DNA of 64,000 bases, taken from the NCBI GenBank assembly GCA_963277665.1, contig OY728165.1, forward strand, positions 1,149,014,050 to 1,149,078,049. The letters are read 5' to 3'. A program made the position numbers and the translations under genes. Below, one piece after another: positions 25,371 through 38,011 of the stretch. Every line of letters starts with the position of its first letter. The stretch's first letter is position 1. Source of the DNA: Viscum album. Taxonomy: Eukaryota > Streptophyta > Magnoliopsida > Santalales > Viscaceae. The notes below the pieces were generated by a model. That model saw nothing but the letters and a program-made list of their open reading frames with translations. It did no database searches and was not told where the DNA came from.

Positions 25371-25597
25371 TTCTTAAAACCCAAAAACAATAGTGTGAGA
25401 GGTAAATATCATAATCAAGGGGGAGTACTTCAATATCTAACATCTTAACTTTGATTCTAATATAGTTACCATAATTCTATGACTATAACCTATACTTATA
25501 CTTAACCTTAGGGAAATCCCCAGACATACCTTAGAAATATCTCTATGGATCTCACTAAAGTTTTTGCATCCTAGTTTCAAAGGTTAACTAAACCTTT

Positions 25598-25609
25598 CCT
25601 CTGATACCA
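25598..25609 (-). other. Primer-binding site of A1
   Basis: Minus strand TGGTATCAGAGG begins two bases inside the 5' LTR end and is complementary to the 3' end of plant initiator tRNA-Met. It primes minus-strand cDNA. Confidence 0.9.
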
Positions 25610-27250
25610 ATTGTAGATACCCGAAGCTTGATGTACATGGACATTACATTACTTTTTTAGAATACTTAATACATAACAAAAACCAACACAAAAGGATAAT
25701 AATAATTTAGTGTCTTTGGAAACTCAGAACATAATCTTTTAATCATGGTGAAAGATCTTCAACATCTCCCATAAAGATCTTCCACTTTAGTTTTCTATCC
25801 TAAAACCTTTCTTTATATCCTGGGGAAAAGAAAAGATATAAAGGGTGAGCTAAAATTCTCAGTAAGGGTAAACATGGATAAAATAAAACAAATCATATAC
25901 ATTTGATCTTTAAAAAAACATGAACAGAACGTTTAAACAACAAAATCTTGAGAAATAAACCGTGGCAGTATAGAAGGCATATATCATAAAGGAACATTAA
26001 TAATGATAAAATATCATAGGAATAAAACAGGTAATTGTGGAAACCAATAAGAACATGTTATGATTTCTATAGTAGCCAAGGCATTGTTTCCAAGACCATC
26101 TTAGTGGACAAAGTCCCTTTCTGAATCGAGTTCACTCCTCGTTCTAGTCCTGTATCACTAAACCAGATTAACTTACCATTCAAGCCATGTCTATCTCATG
26201 AGATATAAATCTTTACACAATGCATTGGAGGAATATGTAGGTCCCACCCATCTCACATTGAAATCATTCTTACGTGTGCCACAAAACAATCATAAATCAT
26301 GCCTCATAACCCAAAGAATAAAATGGGTTTCATAAACATCATCCAATCATAACATAATCCATATAAACAGATGGATATAATTTCATCATATGAAAAGTGA
26401 AACCATGTTTATCATAAAGAAATTATACTTGAAACATACACATATGAAATAATTTCATCTTAGATAGAAAATGGTTTTGATAAAACACTTGAAATGTATT
26501 CTTGAGGACAATATCCTTTCTTCTTCAAAATAATTTTCTTTTCAAAAAATGCCAAGAAATTTTAAAAGAAAATTATTTTGTTGAAAATAGAAATGAAATA
26601 TTTTAGATAATTATTCATGAAAATAAGGAATTATAAAACCGTAGAAATCTTTTCGTGCCATATAACTTAAAAAAACATTCTCCTCATTCTTTTAACAGAA
26701 AAGTCAAAAAAAGTACCACGTATGGTAAAAAAAATATTCCTTCAATAACATAAAGTAAAATTCAAATAGGGGTAAACATGACTTTAAAAATATAGTTAAG
26801 AATATTAAACACTTTATGAAAAACATTTTTATGGACATGGATGAAAAATATAACCCCAGAAAATACTTACGTATAAGCAATCTCAGATAAAAATGAGATT
26901 TACAAAATTATCCATTACCTTATGTCCAATATGCTTTGTTTGTATCTAAACCTCCGGTATAATAATTTAAATAATGTCATTTAATTATTAAAGAATCATA
27001 TTCATTGTTATGATCTCATATATGGTTCACTTATGACTTTATATTACCCGTTCTTTTGTAAATTTCATGTTGAAGCAGCATTTTGGGTAAAATCGTTTCA
27101 TTTATCGTATGTGTTTCGATTTCTGGTTCTTGATATTATTACTCATATCATGATTTACTTAATTCCAGAATTTAAAAGATGATTTATATACAATATATAT
27201 TCAGTATATAAATATATATGATAGATCGATAAATGGAATGAAATACACCG

Positions 27251-27675
27251 TTCATGGAGACGGTAGGCCGTACGTACGCATGGACGCTGTTTTCATTTAC
27301 TTATTGAATTCAATGCAATTATGTAAATGAAACATATATGTAAATAAATTCAGTATCATTATTATGTAATAAATTTCATGATTATTTGTTATATATATAC
27401 TTTATAATCATACTTTAATGGTTAGTCATGGAAAATAAATCTCCTCGCGTTCGTGGAGACGGTAGTCTGTATATACGCACAAGCGATGATATCAGTCCCA
27501 TAGTTATTGAATAGAATTGGAGTGAATGATATAATATCTCAGAATCAGTATGATTTTATAATAACCATATATATTTATTCTTTATACCATTATACCGATC
27601 CAAGTAAGGTGGTGGTGGAAAAACTAATTACACCACGGCATGGAGACGGTATTCCGTACGTACGCAAGTGCGATG
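27251..27675 (-). repeat. Stem-loop triplet in A1 5' LTR
   Basis: Copies at 27251-27284, about 27446-27487 and about 27638-27672. The first keeps inner stem ACGG/CCGT, loop CCTA and five of six outer TCCATG/CATGAA pairs. The second keeps the outer stem with one G-U pair. The third keeps the inner stem. The palindrome CGTACGTACG is intact in the first and third. Confidence 0.8.
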
Positions 27676-28010
27676 ATTTCATTTTCCGTATGATGGATAG
27701 AAGATGAAATGGGGTTGTTTAATTTTTATAATAACATATCAGTATTTTAGTGATACTTATGTTATTACTTTATAATGAAACAACTAAAGAAGAATAAGTT
27801 GAAGAAGAAGGAAACTTGAAAGAATCGGTAGAAGAGATTACCTCTTCTTCGATGCACCTCTATTATGATTCCTCTTAAGGCACTAGAGTTTGTCTTTTTA
27901 GGAGACCAGAACCTCTATAATGTTTCTAGGGAAGTTTATAAGGGAAATGGGCAGGGTTTTGCCGAGCTTGAAGGCTCAATTTTGTGTAAAGAGAAGAGGG
28001 AGGAGGTGCC

Positions 28011-28019
28011 CTTTTATAA
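28011..28019 (-). promoter_or_regulatory. TATA box, A1 5' LTR
   Basis: Minus strand TTATAAAAGGGC in the conserved C-rich context. From here the leader to the primer-binding site would be about 2.4 kb, unusually long. Confidence 0.7.
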
Positions 28020-29845
28020 GGGAGGAGAGGGGCACTTTAGAAAAAACTTATAATATTATTTTATAATAAAGTCATATTAGGTTTATAATGGCTCTAATGT
28101 GACTTATTTAGAAGCTAATGTAGGGATGGGTCGGAATCCTCTCAACCAATAGGTTTTAGACAAGTTTAGGTTACTATTTTAACCTTATCATTTAGATTTA
28201 ACTCTAAGTTAAATATTTTAACTTTTACAGTGTCTTCTTGTTTTCTTACACTATATTGCTGTTAAACATACTATAAACTGGCAATATAACCCCAATTGGT
28301 TCATTTTTGTCATATATATTATTATATAAGTCTTTTCGAAGAGGATTAGATTTTTAGGAATAGAATATCAATTAATAATATAATATTTGTCTTAAAAACT
28401 ATTTTATGTCAATTTTGACACTATTTGGTTATTGATTATTGTGAAAACAATAAAATCATGATTAGTTAGAAAACATTTAATTAAATAAATAATAATATGT
28501 CATATTAACCTAAAAAATTATTGTAATTTATTAAAAGTCCCAAATTACATTTATTTGGGTACTTATAACATCAATTATGTTCGTATTTCATTAATAAGGT
28601 AATTACTGCATCATCATTATTTCATAAATAAATTAAATTATTTATTGTCTAAAAATTATAAATAAAATACCATTATGTCGTAAAACGTTTTATCTTTATA
28701 ATTAATATTTATATTTGAATTTATTTTATGTATAACCCTATATTAAAAATATTTTAGTTATTAAACATTGATTTTAACTCTTTTAACTCTTCTTTGGATT
28801 AAATAATAATAAATTTCTTAATCTAATCCAAGTGGACCTAAATGATAATATTATATTCCTAAGGTTATTTTTGGTCGAATTAAACTTATCCAATAGAATT
28901 AGTACATGTGTTAGGGTAATAATAATATCAGTTTTACCCTTAATTACCCTATTTACTTTTAACCATGGTAAATGAAAGTAAAAAGTTACTATTCACCAAA
29001 AATTATTTTTATCTTATTGAACCATATTTTACTCCTTGATATTAACCGTGTCACTAGTATTTTCTAAATTCCACTCACTGAAGTTGTAAAATTATGTTTT
29101 ATTTAAATTTTCCAATTCTCCTAGGAGGTGGCTAAAAGACAGTGAAAAGTTCAATAAAATTTTTATATATCTAAAATTATTATAAAATGACTCAAATGAA
29201 TTAAATTGAACTTATATAGGTATTATATATCAATTTTAACAAAAAATAAATTTAAATAAAATAAATAATTATTTAAATAAAAAGTCGGTTTTTAAATAGT
29301 AACCTTGTGTTTTCACTATTCATCCAAAATTGAATGTTTTTAGAAAAATACAAAAAATTCACCATAGGCTAATTTCGATATTCCAAATACAAAAATGAAG
29401 TCCATTTTGAAAGATAAAATTTATAAAATTTCAAAAAGTGGGTATTACTAATCATAATGGCTAGTTTATGTAATATTTTAATAACATATCATTGTTTAAT
29501 GAAACTTGGTATTGCATACGACACACGCTATCATGGAAGTTTGTGATTGTGTGTAATGAAAGACAAGTCTGGGTTGTTTTTAGTGCAATATTCATTTGTT
29601 GTTGTGTATAATAGAATCCAACAATATTTCATTTATACATTCAATATATATATATATATATACACTCAATGTTGCGTAAAATAACTTCTATTAAACGAAC
29701 TTAAAATTGTGTGTAACATGATCCAAGATTAGTGTTTTGTATACTGCAAGCTAATACGGTGTTGCGTATAGCGCAAGATAATCTTGGTGTAGCGTACAAA
29801 AGAAGATATGAAAGAATATATCTTATACAATGTCAGGGTGTTACA

Positions 29846-30485
29846 CATACTAGGTCTGATGAAACCCTTATCTTAAAGGTACTCCAACTACACCCTTAAC
29901 CCCATGATCTCGGAAATGAACATTTGATATGTTGAAAATATATCAGAGCTATATTGGGGTGGATGTTCATGTAAAATTAAATCTACCACCTTAGAGGCAG
30001 TGCAAGAACATCCTCAGGGAAGACATCCATATAATCCACTACTACTAAATTAATCTAGATACATAAAGATCATACTACACAAATGGATAAAATCTCCAAC
30101 TGATGGGTAATGTGTTGTAGATTCTTTCTTACATGTCCCACTTTCTCATCCATGAGATCTCATATTGACACAATGGAAAATCTTTCCGCATATGTCTAAA
30201 GCAATATAACTCATCTATGATGACAGTCTAAAATGCATGAAGGATCAACTAACAATCCTTATCAAAGATAACTTCTTAATGTATCATTGTTATGACCAAG
30301 ATGCCCCATGAAAAATTCTACTCACCAAGAGTTATATTGCACAATAAGAATATATGTGATATCTAGGAATCACACCTAGTTAGAACCTCTATCTAATGTT
30401 ACTAGGATAAGGTCTCTATGGTGAGGTCTAGTTCTCAAAAAATGGATATGAATTTAAAGGACTGAATATTGACTATGTCTACTAG
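29846..30485 (-). pseudogene. Protease and start of reverse transcriptase, element C (decayed)
   Basis: Next to the A1 border the minus strand reads R-G-F-H-Q-T (family GFIRPS), and further up VVDYMDVFPEDVLALP (about 30020-30070; family VVxEFPDVFPEDLPGLP), the linker between protease and RT. At 30470-30485, joined with 63309 onward, it reads V-L-V-D-I-V-N-I-Q-S-F, aligned with the retropepsin VLVDTGATHSF. The catalytic Asp codon (30477-30479) survives but the D-T-G is now D-I-V. The rest of the protease is not recognisable. Confidence 0.7.
30481..30485. repeat. Target site duplication of the B array, left copy (ACTAG)
   Basis: Perfect match to 63304-63308. Removing the array and one copy makes C's protease frame continuous. 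Confidence 0.92.
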
Positions 30486-32349
30486 TGAAGCATCTTAGGT
30501 ATTTATAGAATAATAATTTTTCATATGTATTATTATTTAAAAATAAAATTTTATTTTATATTTAAGAGGAAATTTTTTTCAATAGTGTACTCAACACACA
30601 ACAACAGGTTTCTTTAAATATTACATTGCACACAACTTTGAGTTATACTGAAAAATAATATATTAATATTATTATTTAAATGGATGTTAACGCCTAGCTG
30701 TTGTAATGCTGAAATGAAAAAAATAACTACAATATGATTGTACACATTTTTTTTAAATGTTTTAAATTTATTCAATAAATTTTAGGGGCTTAAAATGAGA
30801 ATGAATCGAATTTTAATCCTGAAATAATCTAATATTTTTGAAAAGGCCAGTTTACTGACTTTTAATGGTGAAGTCATTTTAAATATATTTTTTTAACTTT
30901 TATATGTTCAATTTTACAAAATAAATTTCTTATTTATAAGTGTAGCTTAAAATTTTACTTTTGATGAAATTTTTGAATTTTTCTAACAAAATTCATATTT
31001 TTATGAATAGAGGAAAATTCTGCATTTTTAATTTAAAACTACCTTTTAATATAATTAATTCATATCGTTAGATTCTTAATTTACTTATTTTTAAAGTTTA
31101 ATTGGATTATTTTTTTATAATTTAATCAAATTATGGTCATTGGAACTAATTTCACTTTGAAATTGGACTTAAACACATGTCAATCATTTTATAGTTATTA
31201 CTTTTTAAAAACCCATTTTTGGTTTTGGCAACGGGAATTATTTTTTAATTAATTTTAGCCAATTATTTGTTTTGAGTTTGTAAATATGGATTCCATATTT
31301 GGAATCATAAGGTACAAATTTTTTAAATAGGTACCTTTTATTTTTAGACATTATGAATAGTAACTTCTATAATTATTTTATTTACCATGGTTAAAAGGTA
31401 AATATGGTATATAAGGGTAAAAAAATAATATTATAATATTATTAAACTATCATAACATGTGTCTTAATCCTATTGGATGTGATATTTAAGACACTAGGAA
31501 TCTATGGGTCTAGTGTGGGACCCCATGGAGCCACCAGGATGTGAAAATTACATTTTATAAGAATTAATTTAAAGTAAGAAAAAATATAACATAAACAAGT
31601 ATCATTTAGTAAAACAATTTTTATATGGGGTTATATAAGTGATATTTTTTTACTATATATATTTATTAGAAAGATTTAAATATTTTATACTTCATGGTAT
31701 TTTATTTATAATTATTATACATCAAATAAATAAATTTAGTTAAGACACAATGATGATGTAGTGATTACCTTTTTAATGAATGATTTAAATAAATGAGATT
31801 ATAAATATTAAAATAAATTTATTTTGAAATGGTTTATTCCATAATTGAATTTTAGGGATGATTACTAGTTTTTATATTTTAATTAATGATGGTTTTTAAA
31901 AATATTCAAGTTTTCATGGATTTTAAAAAAAAAGTCATGATACAAATAGTATAAAAATTGACAAAAATGAGTTTTTAAAAGACATACAATTTTTTTAAAT
32001 GATAAATAGTCCTAAAAATATAATATTTGTTCAAATTACATAGATAATATTGAAAATGTAATTAATGAACCACATAAGGTTTGATTGGCATTTTATAGTA
32101 ACTATATTAAACATATACTAAGAATATATCAGAAGACACGGTAAGAGTCAAATTAGTTAAATAAGGGTTCAAGCTAAAATATAAGGATAATTTTGTAAAA
32201 TATAATTGTATAAAACCTATTGTTTTAGTGGTTTTCGACCCAAAAACATATTATCTTTAAAATTAATGACTTTGGGACCATTTTTGACCAAAAATTGTTT
32301 TATAATAAAATAATATTTCCATAGACTCCTAAAGTGCCCCTCCCCCTCT

Positions 32350-32356
32350 TATAAAA
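32350..32356 (+). promoter_or_regulatory. TATA box, B LTR1
   Basis: TATAAAAGGG after a C-rich tract (GCCCCTCCCCCTCT), 1.86 kb into the LTR. Same context as in A LTRs. Confidence 0.7.
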
Positions 32357-32677
32357 GGGTATCACCTCTACCCATTTAATCACACCTCTAAATCCCCATA
32401 GATCATGAAAATTCTACCAAAATAATCTCCTTACATCCCTCCCTTCATCCTAAAAGCCTTACCTTGGGAAGAAGGTAATTCAAGATATCCTTTTATCACA
32501 AATCAAAGGGAGTAACACATTTCAGAGGTAGTTTCTTCTCTAAAGTTTCATTCCATTATTTTACTTCATCACTCTCTATGATATTATTATACATTGATTA
32601 CATACAATAATTATACTCCATATACTATGATGTTTTATTAGATTTATTCTAACTGCACAAACACACACCACCATCTA

Positions 32678-32790
32678 ATGGATTTAGAACTTATTATTTC
32701 TGTGGATGGTGAACTACGGTCTCATGAAACGATGATTGTTCGATTTTCCCCTACCACCTCTCATGGTGGCCATTATGATATAAATATATT
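32678..32790 (+). promoter_or_regulatory. Conserved leader block, B LTR1
   Basis: About 330 bases after the TATA box. The stretch GTTCGATTTTCCCCTACC and the following ACCTCTCAT are unchanged in LTR1 and LTR2 (52700-52728), while neighbours differ. A 66-residue frame covers it in LTR1 and LTR2, but the differences are almost all amino-acid changing and LTR3 has stops, so nucleotide-level conservation is more likely. The phrase CTACC..CCTC...GTGG aligns with hairpin 1 of the A LTRs. Confidence 0.5.
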
Positions 32791-33081
32791 TATATATCAT
32801 ATATATTTTATTTATATTGTCTCTATAATTCTTTATTATTCATTTATATCATACCATTATGCTTTTAAAAATGTGTAAATATGATAATTTCATTTGAGAA
32901 AGTTCGGACTACCGCCCCTCAAAGTGATATGACTCATTCATGCCATAAATGAAATGTATAAAGGATGACGTTAATGAAATTATGTAACATATATAAAATA
33001 TTATATTATATTAGAATTATAATATACCCATATATAAATTTGATTTAATTCCTTTAAATATGAAAAAGAAATGAATGCAGC

Positions 33082-33117
33082 GTTCATGTGTAAGTACCGC
33101 TACCCGTCCCCATGAAC
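33082..33117 (+). repeat. Stem-loop, B LTR1
   Basis: GTTCATG (33082-33088) pairs fully with CATGAAC (33111-33117). The inner part has diverged from the A-type ACGG/CCGT stem. Confidence 0.75.
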
Positions 33118-34597
33118 TGTGTATTTAATTTATTATCACCAAATGTTATGGAATATTTTAAATACAAATATAATGGATCAAAGTCAACATATAATTTATA
33201 TTTATGATATTTAAATCATTAATATTATTCTGTAGATAATGGACTTTTGACAACATGGACAATTTGTAATTATAACAAGTTCATTTTTGACTCAAGTACC
33301 GAATATTGACAAAACATCCGATATGAACATAAATAATTATATAATTTTTATAACACGGTAATATGTGATATAAAATAAATAATAAAATTTAAAAGGTTAT
33401 AAATCAAGTATAAATTAACTTAATTTTATTATTCAGAATTAATAAAGAACATATGCGACGAGTCAGACTCAATGTATGGGACTTTGTCTCAATCTATTTT
33501 AATTAAAGAATATTTTGATAATATACACCTCCTTATTGTATATAGTGTATAATAAATCCCATATAATTTTAATTTTATCCAAACTGAATAATTTTCTATG
33601 AAATTTTTTACTAAACTACAGAAGGAATGTTTTTAACTTATGTGGTGACAACGACCTTTCCGTCTCCATGAGCAATATTTGATATTTGGCTTCCTTAACA
33701 AGCCGTAATGTTTTTTAAAATGAAAATAAATAAAATATAACATTTTTATGTATTTTCATATTGAAAATGGTTTTTGAAATTGATTGAGTATTTTAATAAT
33801 TTGAAATGATTTCTTATGATTGCAAATGAAATGTTATCAGTGAAATGTTAATACTAGCAATATTGTTTGTGCTATGATTATATAATGGTAATTGGAAATT
33901 TTATGGGTGGTTACATGATAAAAAAATGATGAGTGGTTACATGAAAACATAAATTATTGGTGGTTCTGTGATAAACTAAGGATATAAGGTTACATTATAA
34001 CCTCTGATGCATTTGGTTTGGAAGTCGGATGTATGGCTATTGCATTTAGTGATATGTATGGTAGTCGAACTTATGGTTATTAAATTTAAGTATTTCTAAG
34101 TTCTAAGTTACCTTTCTATGTTATATGTTTCTTTTTATGGGATTTTGTTAATATTTTGGGTTACAAAAATGATAATAAATGAGATTATATTCTGTGTTTT
34201 ATATTTACATCTTCTAAACGTTGGAAAGTATTACTTTCTAATAAAGTATTCATGGTTTTCATGTTATCCCAAGACTAACTGTTTTATTTATTTATGTATC
34301 ACTTCCTCATCATTTTATGCATATCTCAATAATTGAAATGTTTTTATAGTAATTAATGATGAATATGGTCAAGGATGGGATCACTGAAATGTCATGGAAC
34401 TAAACATGTTTCTATTTTTAAGATTTTTTGTTTTATGAAAAAATGGATAGTGAGTAGTAGTGGATAATTGAAATATTCAAGTTGTTATGTATATGTTATG
34501 ACCTAATTCTCTAATTCTATAAACTTGAAAAGATCCTCTATGCGAATTATTAACTTAATTCAAGATTATGAAATGTTTAAGGTTGTGGCCTTATTGT

Positions 34598-34609
34598 TGG
34601 TATTAGAGG
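34598..34609 (+). other. Primer-binding site, B internal 1
   Basis: TGGTATTAGAGG, one change from the initiator tRNA-Met complement TGGTATCAGAG, two bases after LTR1. Confidence 0.85.
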
Positions 34610-34805
34610 TTGTTTTAGATAACATTAGGAGTTAGAATATTTATAATAGAATATCCATAAAAGATTTTTTACATTATGGTCAAATTGAAATGATATATAA
34701 TTTTAATATTACCTTGTTGGTTCTTCTAAGACATGTTTGTTCCGAATGGTTTTCCATAGAGGAAACAGGGTAGCTGTGCTGGGAGGGCATACATAGGGAA
34801 ATAAC

Positions 34806-35770
34806 TTGCAAAATCAACATCATGAAATGGTTGGAGTTGGAACTGAACAGTTTATTTCAGTAATGGATCAGTTGAATCAAGAAATAAATGGTGGTGATGT
34901 TCATTTAAGAGACCAACTAGACCAACCACATAGGTATATTTCAATTGTAGAGCATTTCATGAGGCAACATCCCCCATCATTTAGAGGATCATCTGACCAT
35001 GTGCAAGGTGAATAATGGAATAAATAATTGGAAAATATTTCTGATGAAATGGGTTTTTTTAGAAAATCAAATGGTTAGTCTGGTTGTTTATCATTTTGAA
35101 GGTGAAGTTGATCAGTTTTGGTTAATGATTAAAAATATTAGAGGAAGTGAAGCGATGGATTCCAGGGAATGTGTTGAATTTAATAACATCTTCTTTGAGA
35201 TATATTTTCCTAAGGTCATTAGACTTAGGATAGAAAATAAATTTTTAGAATTGAGACAAAATGAGGAAGATTCAGTGGCTGTATATGAATAAAATTTCAC
35301 ATGTTTGTCAAGGTATGTCCCAAATTTAATCTGGGATATTAATAGTAAGAGAAACCAGTTTTACTCAGTATTGAAGCCGAAATATCGAAGGGCATTAGCT
35401 TCTCATGAGTTCAAAATCTATGAGAAACTTGTACGGTGTGTTTAGAAGGTATAAATTGAGTTTTCTGATGAGAATATATCTCATGACAGCAAACAAAAGA
35501 AGAGATCAAGTTAGAAGGTACTTGGAAAGAATTCATCAAAGAATCTTGGAGGTAAGAAAACCTAATTTCCAACTGGTGAGAAGTGTTGTAAAATCAATCC
35601 TAGAGAATGTCTCTCAAAGTCTATGAAGTTCTTCTGATGTGGTAAGACTGGTCATATTACTTGTAACTGTAAGGAAGATGATCAGTAAGGCAATGAAAAA
35701 CCAGTAACAAGATTCTTTAGTTGTAATGAGTTGGGAAATTATACCAAATGTTTGTCCAAATTTGATTACC
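34806..35770 (+). pseudogene. gag: gag, B internal 1 (broken)
   Basis: The first piece from ATG 34806 ends with H-P-P-S-F-R-G-S-S, the start of the Retrotrans_gag (capsid) domain. The domain continues in another frame from about 35010 (YHFEGE, LMIKN, FNNIFFEIYFP) to about 35290, then a stop and more shifts. A zinc knuckle CGKTGHITCNC (35638-35670) has lost its first Cys to Phe; a second one (about 35710-35750) is degraded. Gag forms the virus-like particle. It is homologous to the gag of A2, with the same PPSFxGSSD and IYRLEGE/YHFEGE blocks. At least two frameshifts and several stops. Confidence 0.85.
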
Positions 35771-35839
35771 CAGGGAGGAAACCATCCAGATTAAGAGAAT
35801 AATGGAATGGAAAAAATTATTTACAACTACTATGATTTA

Positions 35840-36330
35840 TGTGTGAGCATAAAATTAAGCAGTAAAATCTATGTAATAAAATTATTCAAAAATATTCTGA
35901 TACTCTATTTGACTCTAGATCTCACAATCATTCATTTCCAAGAGATTTGCAGGTAAATTGGATATAGAACCACATGAAAGTGATATAGATCTTTTGGTAA
36001 AACCTACAGGTTGAATTATTAAAGCAACCAATATTTATAGGAATATTCATATTAATATTAGTGGGGTAGTCATTCCTATAAATCATGTGGAACATTCAAT
36101 AGTTAAATTTGATATCATTTATGGTGTGGATTGGCTTTAAGTTTATAATGCTAAAATAGATTATAAATCCCATAATGTTTTATTAAATAATTTCATACCT
36201 TTTATAACATACCAAGAAGATGAAAGTTTGATTAAAGATAGTAGTGAAAGTTATCTGTCTCATGTTGTTGAAAAGAAAGAAACAATTTTGATTGGCAACA
36301 TTCTAGTAGTGAATGAAGTCACGGATGTTT
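35840..36330 (+). pseudogene. Protease, B internal 1 (broken)
   Basis: The retropepsin active site reads D-T-L-F-D-S-R-S-H (Asp codon 35911-35913), with the Gly of D-S-G replaced by Arg. Downstream IEPHESDI-like and EHSIV...F-D-I-I phrases match the intact frame of internal 2. Several stops. An aspartic protease that would cut the polyprotein; here inactive. Confidence 0.75.
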
Positions 36331-37190
36331 TTCCTAATGAATTTCCTAGTATTGTCCCCATTATGAAGGTTGAATTTACTATTGATTTAGTTCTTGATGA
36401 AAAACCTATTTCTAAACCCCTTTATTTAATGGATCAAGTAGAACTGGTGGAATTAAAAAATTAGTTGCAAAAATTACTTGATAAAGTTTTCATTCGACCT
36501 AGCACTTCACCACGGGGTGTTCCAGTTTTATTTTTGAAAACTAAATATGGTTCTATGAGACAATGTATTGATTACAGAACCTAGAATGACATAAATATTA
36601 AGAAAAAGTACATGTTTCCTCATTTTGATGATTTATTTGATCAGCTCCATGAAGATCAGTATGTTTCGAAGATTGTTTTGAGTTCTGGGTAACATTAGCT
36701 GAAGGTGAAGGAGGATTATATTCCAAAAACAACTTTTCAAATGAGGTATGGGCATTATGAGTTTGTAGTTAGGAAATTTTGTTAGTATAATGCACTTACT
36801 ATATTTATTAATATCATGAATTGAGTCTTTCATCAGTTTCTGGATCATTTTTTGTTGTTTTTATAGATTATATCTTGGTATATTATAAAAGATGAGTAGA
36901 ACATGAAATTAAATTAAGGATTGTTTTGAAAACCATAAAATAAAAGTAAATATATGGAAATTTTAGTGAGAGTGAATTTTGTTTGCAAAAAATTTATTTC
37001 CTTGGTCCTATTGTTTCTAAAAATGACATAACTATTGACCTTTCTAAAACAAAATTTGTTAATGTGTGGGAAAGACCTACCAATATCATAGATATTCATA
37101 TTTATCATGGTTTAGAGGGTTATTACCAAAGGTATTTTGAATTTTTTTGGTTATATATCCCCCTAACTATGATAACACATAAGGGAGTTA
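36331..37190 (+). pseudogene. Reverse transcriptase, B internal 1 (broken)
   Basis: Recognisable blocks in order: [15 protein letters not shown] (about 36490), [31 protein letters not shown] (about 36725-36770), and V-V-F-I-D-Y-I-L. In the last, the second catalytic Asp of FIDD is Tyr (36869-36871). It is followed by the YFLGPIVSK thumb motif (about 36990). Stops and shifts in several places. Dead by active-site loss. Confidence 0.85.
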
Positions 37191-37199
37191 TGTTCATCT

Positions 37200-37680
37200 A
37201 GGCCAAAGAATGTGATGATTGTTTTCAGGAACTGAAAAGAAGATTGGAAAATACTCCAGTTTTGGCCTTGCCTTCCAGAAATGGTGAATTTGTTATCTAC
37301 AATGATTTATCATTAAAAGGAATTGGTTGTGTTCTAATGCAGAATAACTCGTTAATCGGTTATGCTTCATGTTAGAAGAATACTCATGAGGTAAATTACC
37401 CTAAACATGATTTTGAAATTAGTTACTCTAGTTTTGGCATTAAAAAGTTTGGGGTAGCATTTTTATGGCGTAAAGTATGAAATATATATTGATCAAAAAG
37501 GTTTTGAAGTATATATTCACTTATAATGAATTAGATAGTATACAAATAATATGGATAAAATTAATCAATGATTATGGATGAACGATCCATTACCATCAAA
37601 AAAATCAAAATAATGTGGCTGACACTTTGTGTCGAAAGAGTAATGCTATATTAACCATGCTACATTTGGAATGAGATCCT
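37200..37680 (+). pseudogene. RNase H, B internal 1 (broken)
   Basis: Reads ENTPVLALPSRNGEFVIYND and KGIGCVLMQN (about 37240-37345), the gypsy RNase H start. Then come N-Y-P-K-H-D-F-E, frame changes, and a final V-A-D-T-L-x-R-K (about 37615) equivalent to NVADALSRK. Order and spacing as in internal 2. Confidence 0.8.
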
Positions 37681-37929
37681 TTTTTCTGATTTGATGTATT
37701 TTGGATTGGAAGTTATTGGTGAATTGAATTCCACTGTTTTGTTTTAGGTGGCATTAAAATCATCCCTATCAGACCGAATTATGAAAGCGTAGAAAGAAGA
37801 TAGTGAGTTGCAGAAAAAGGTAGAATTGGTTCAGAAGGATATGTTACCTGAATTTAACATCGATAAATACAGTTTTTGAGGTTTGGAAATATGTTATGTG
37901 TGAATTGTGATTCATAATTAAAGAAAGAG

Positions 37930-38006
37930 TTGTTATCTGAAGCTCATCATTCTCTGTTTTTAGTCCATCTTGGTGGTAGTAAGATGTACAAAGATCTTCG
38001 GTAGTA
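37930..38006 (+). pseudogene. Integrase zinc-binding N-terminus, B internal 1, cut by A2
   Basis: EAHHSLFLVHLGGSKMYKDL (about 37940-38000) is the HH half of the HHCC domain. A2 sits directly behind it; the CC half follows A2 at about 49219. The uninterrupted copy at 57910-58040 shows the original join. Confidence 0.85.
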
Positions 38007-38011
38007 TTTCT
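38007..38011. repeat. Target site duplication of A2, left copy (TTTCT)
   Basis: Perfect match to 49214-49218 on the other side of A2. Confidence 0.95.

Larger units (their letters stand above)
19142..29845 (-). mobile_element. Element A1: non-autonomous, gag-only retrotransposon with 4.2 kb LTRs
   Basis: Two LTRs of 4224 and 4234 bases flank an internal region of only 2246 bases (23366-25611). A primer-binding site, polypurine tract and gag remnant are present; no protease, RT, RNase H or integrase motif is. The layout is that of a LARD: huge LTRs, small internal region, dependent on another element's enzymes. It is inserted antisense-free, in the same (minus) direction as its host C, inside C's RT. 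Same family as A2. Confidence 0.92.
25612..29845 (-). repeat. 5' LTR of A1
   Basis: Minus strand TGTAACACCCTGAC (29845) to ...GGGTATCTACA (25612), 4234 bases, TG...CA ends intact. It aligns throughout with 19142-23365. In the transcribed sense it carries U3 repeats (29510-29845), a TATA box at 28011-28019, the hairpin triplet and then the primer-binding site. Confidence 0.93.
30486..34595 (+). repeat. LTR1 of the B array
   Basis: Starts TGAAGCATCTTAGG and ends ...GGCCTTATT, with TACA mutated. 4110 bases, colinear with LTR2 and LTR3. It contains a U3 start with GCGTACTCAACA-type repeats, the TATA box at 32350, a strongly conserved leader block at about 32678-32790, and the stem-loop at 33082-33117. 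Confidence 0.9.

Noticed and set aside
25161..25448. 95-residue plus-strand open frame over A1 gag
   Set aside because: It is the opposite strand of the gag zinc-knuckle region, which has clear CCHC motifs on minus.
32678..32878. 66-residue open frame in the B leader (also 52640-52843)
   Set aside because: Differences between the two copies are nearly all amino-acid changing, and LTR3 has stops. Treated as a conserved nucleotide block.
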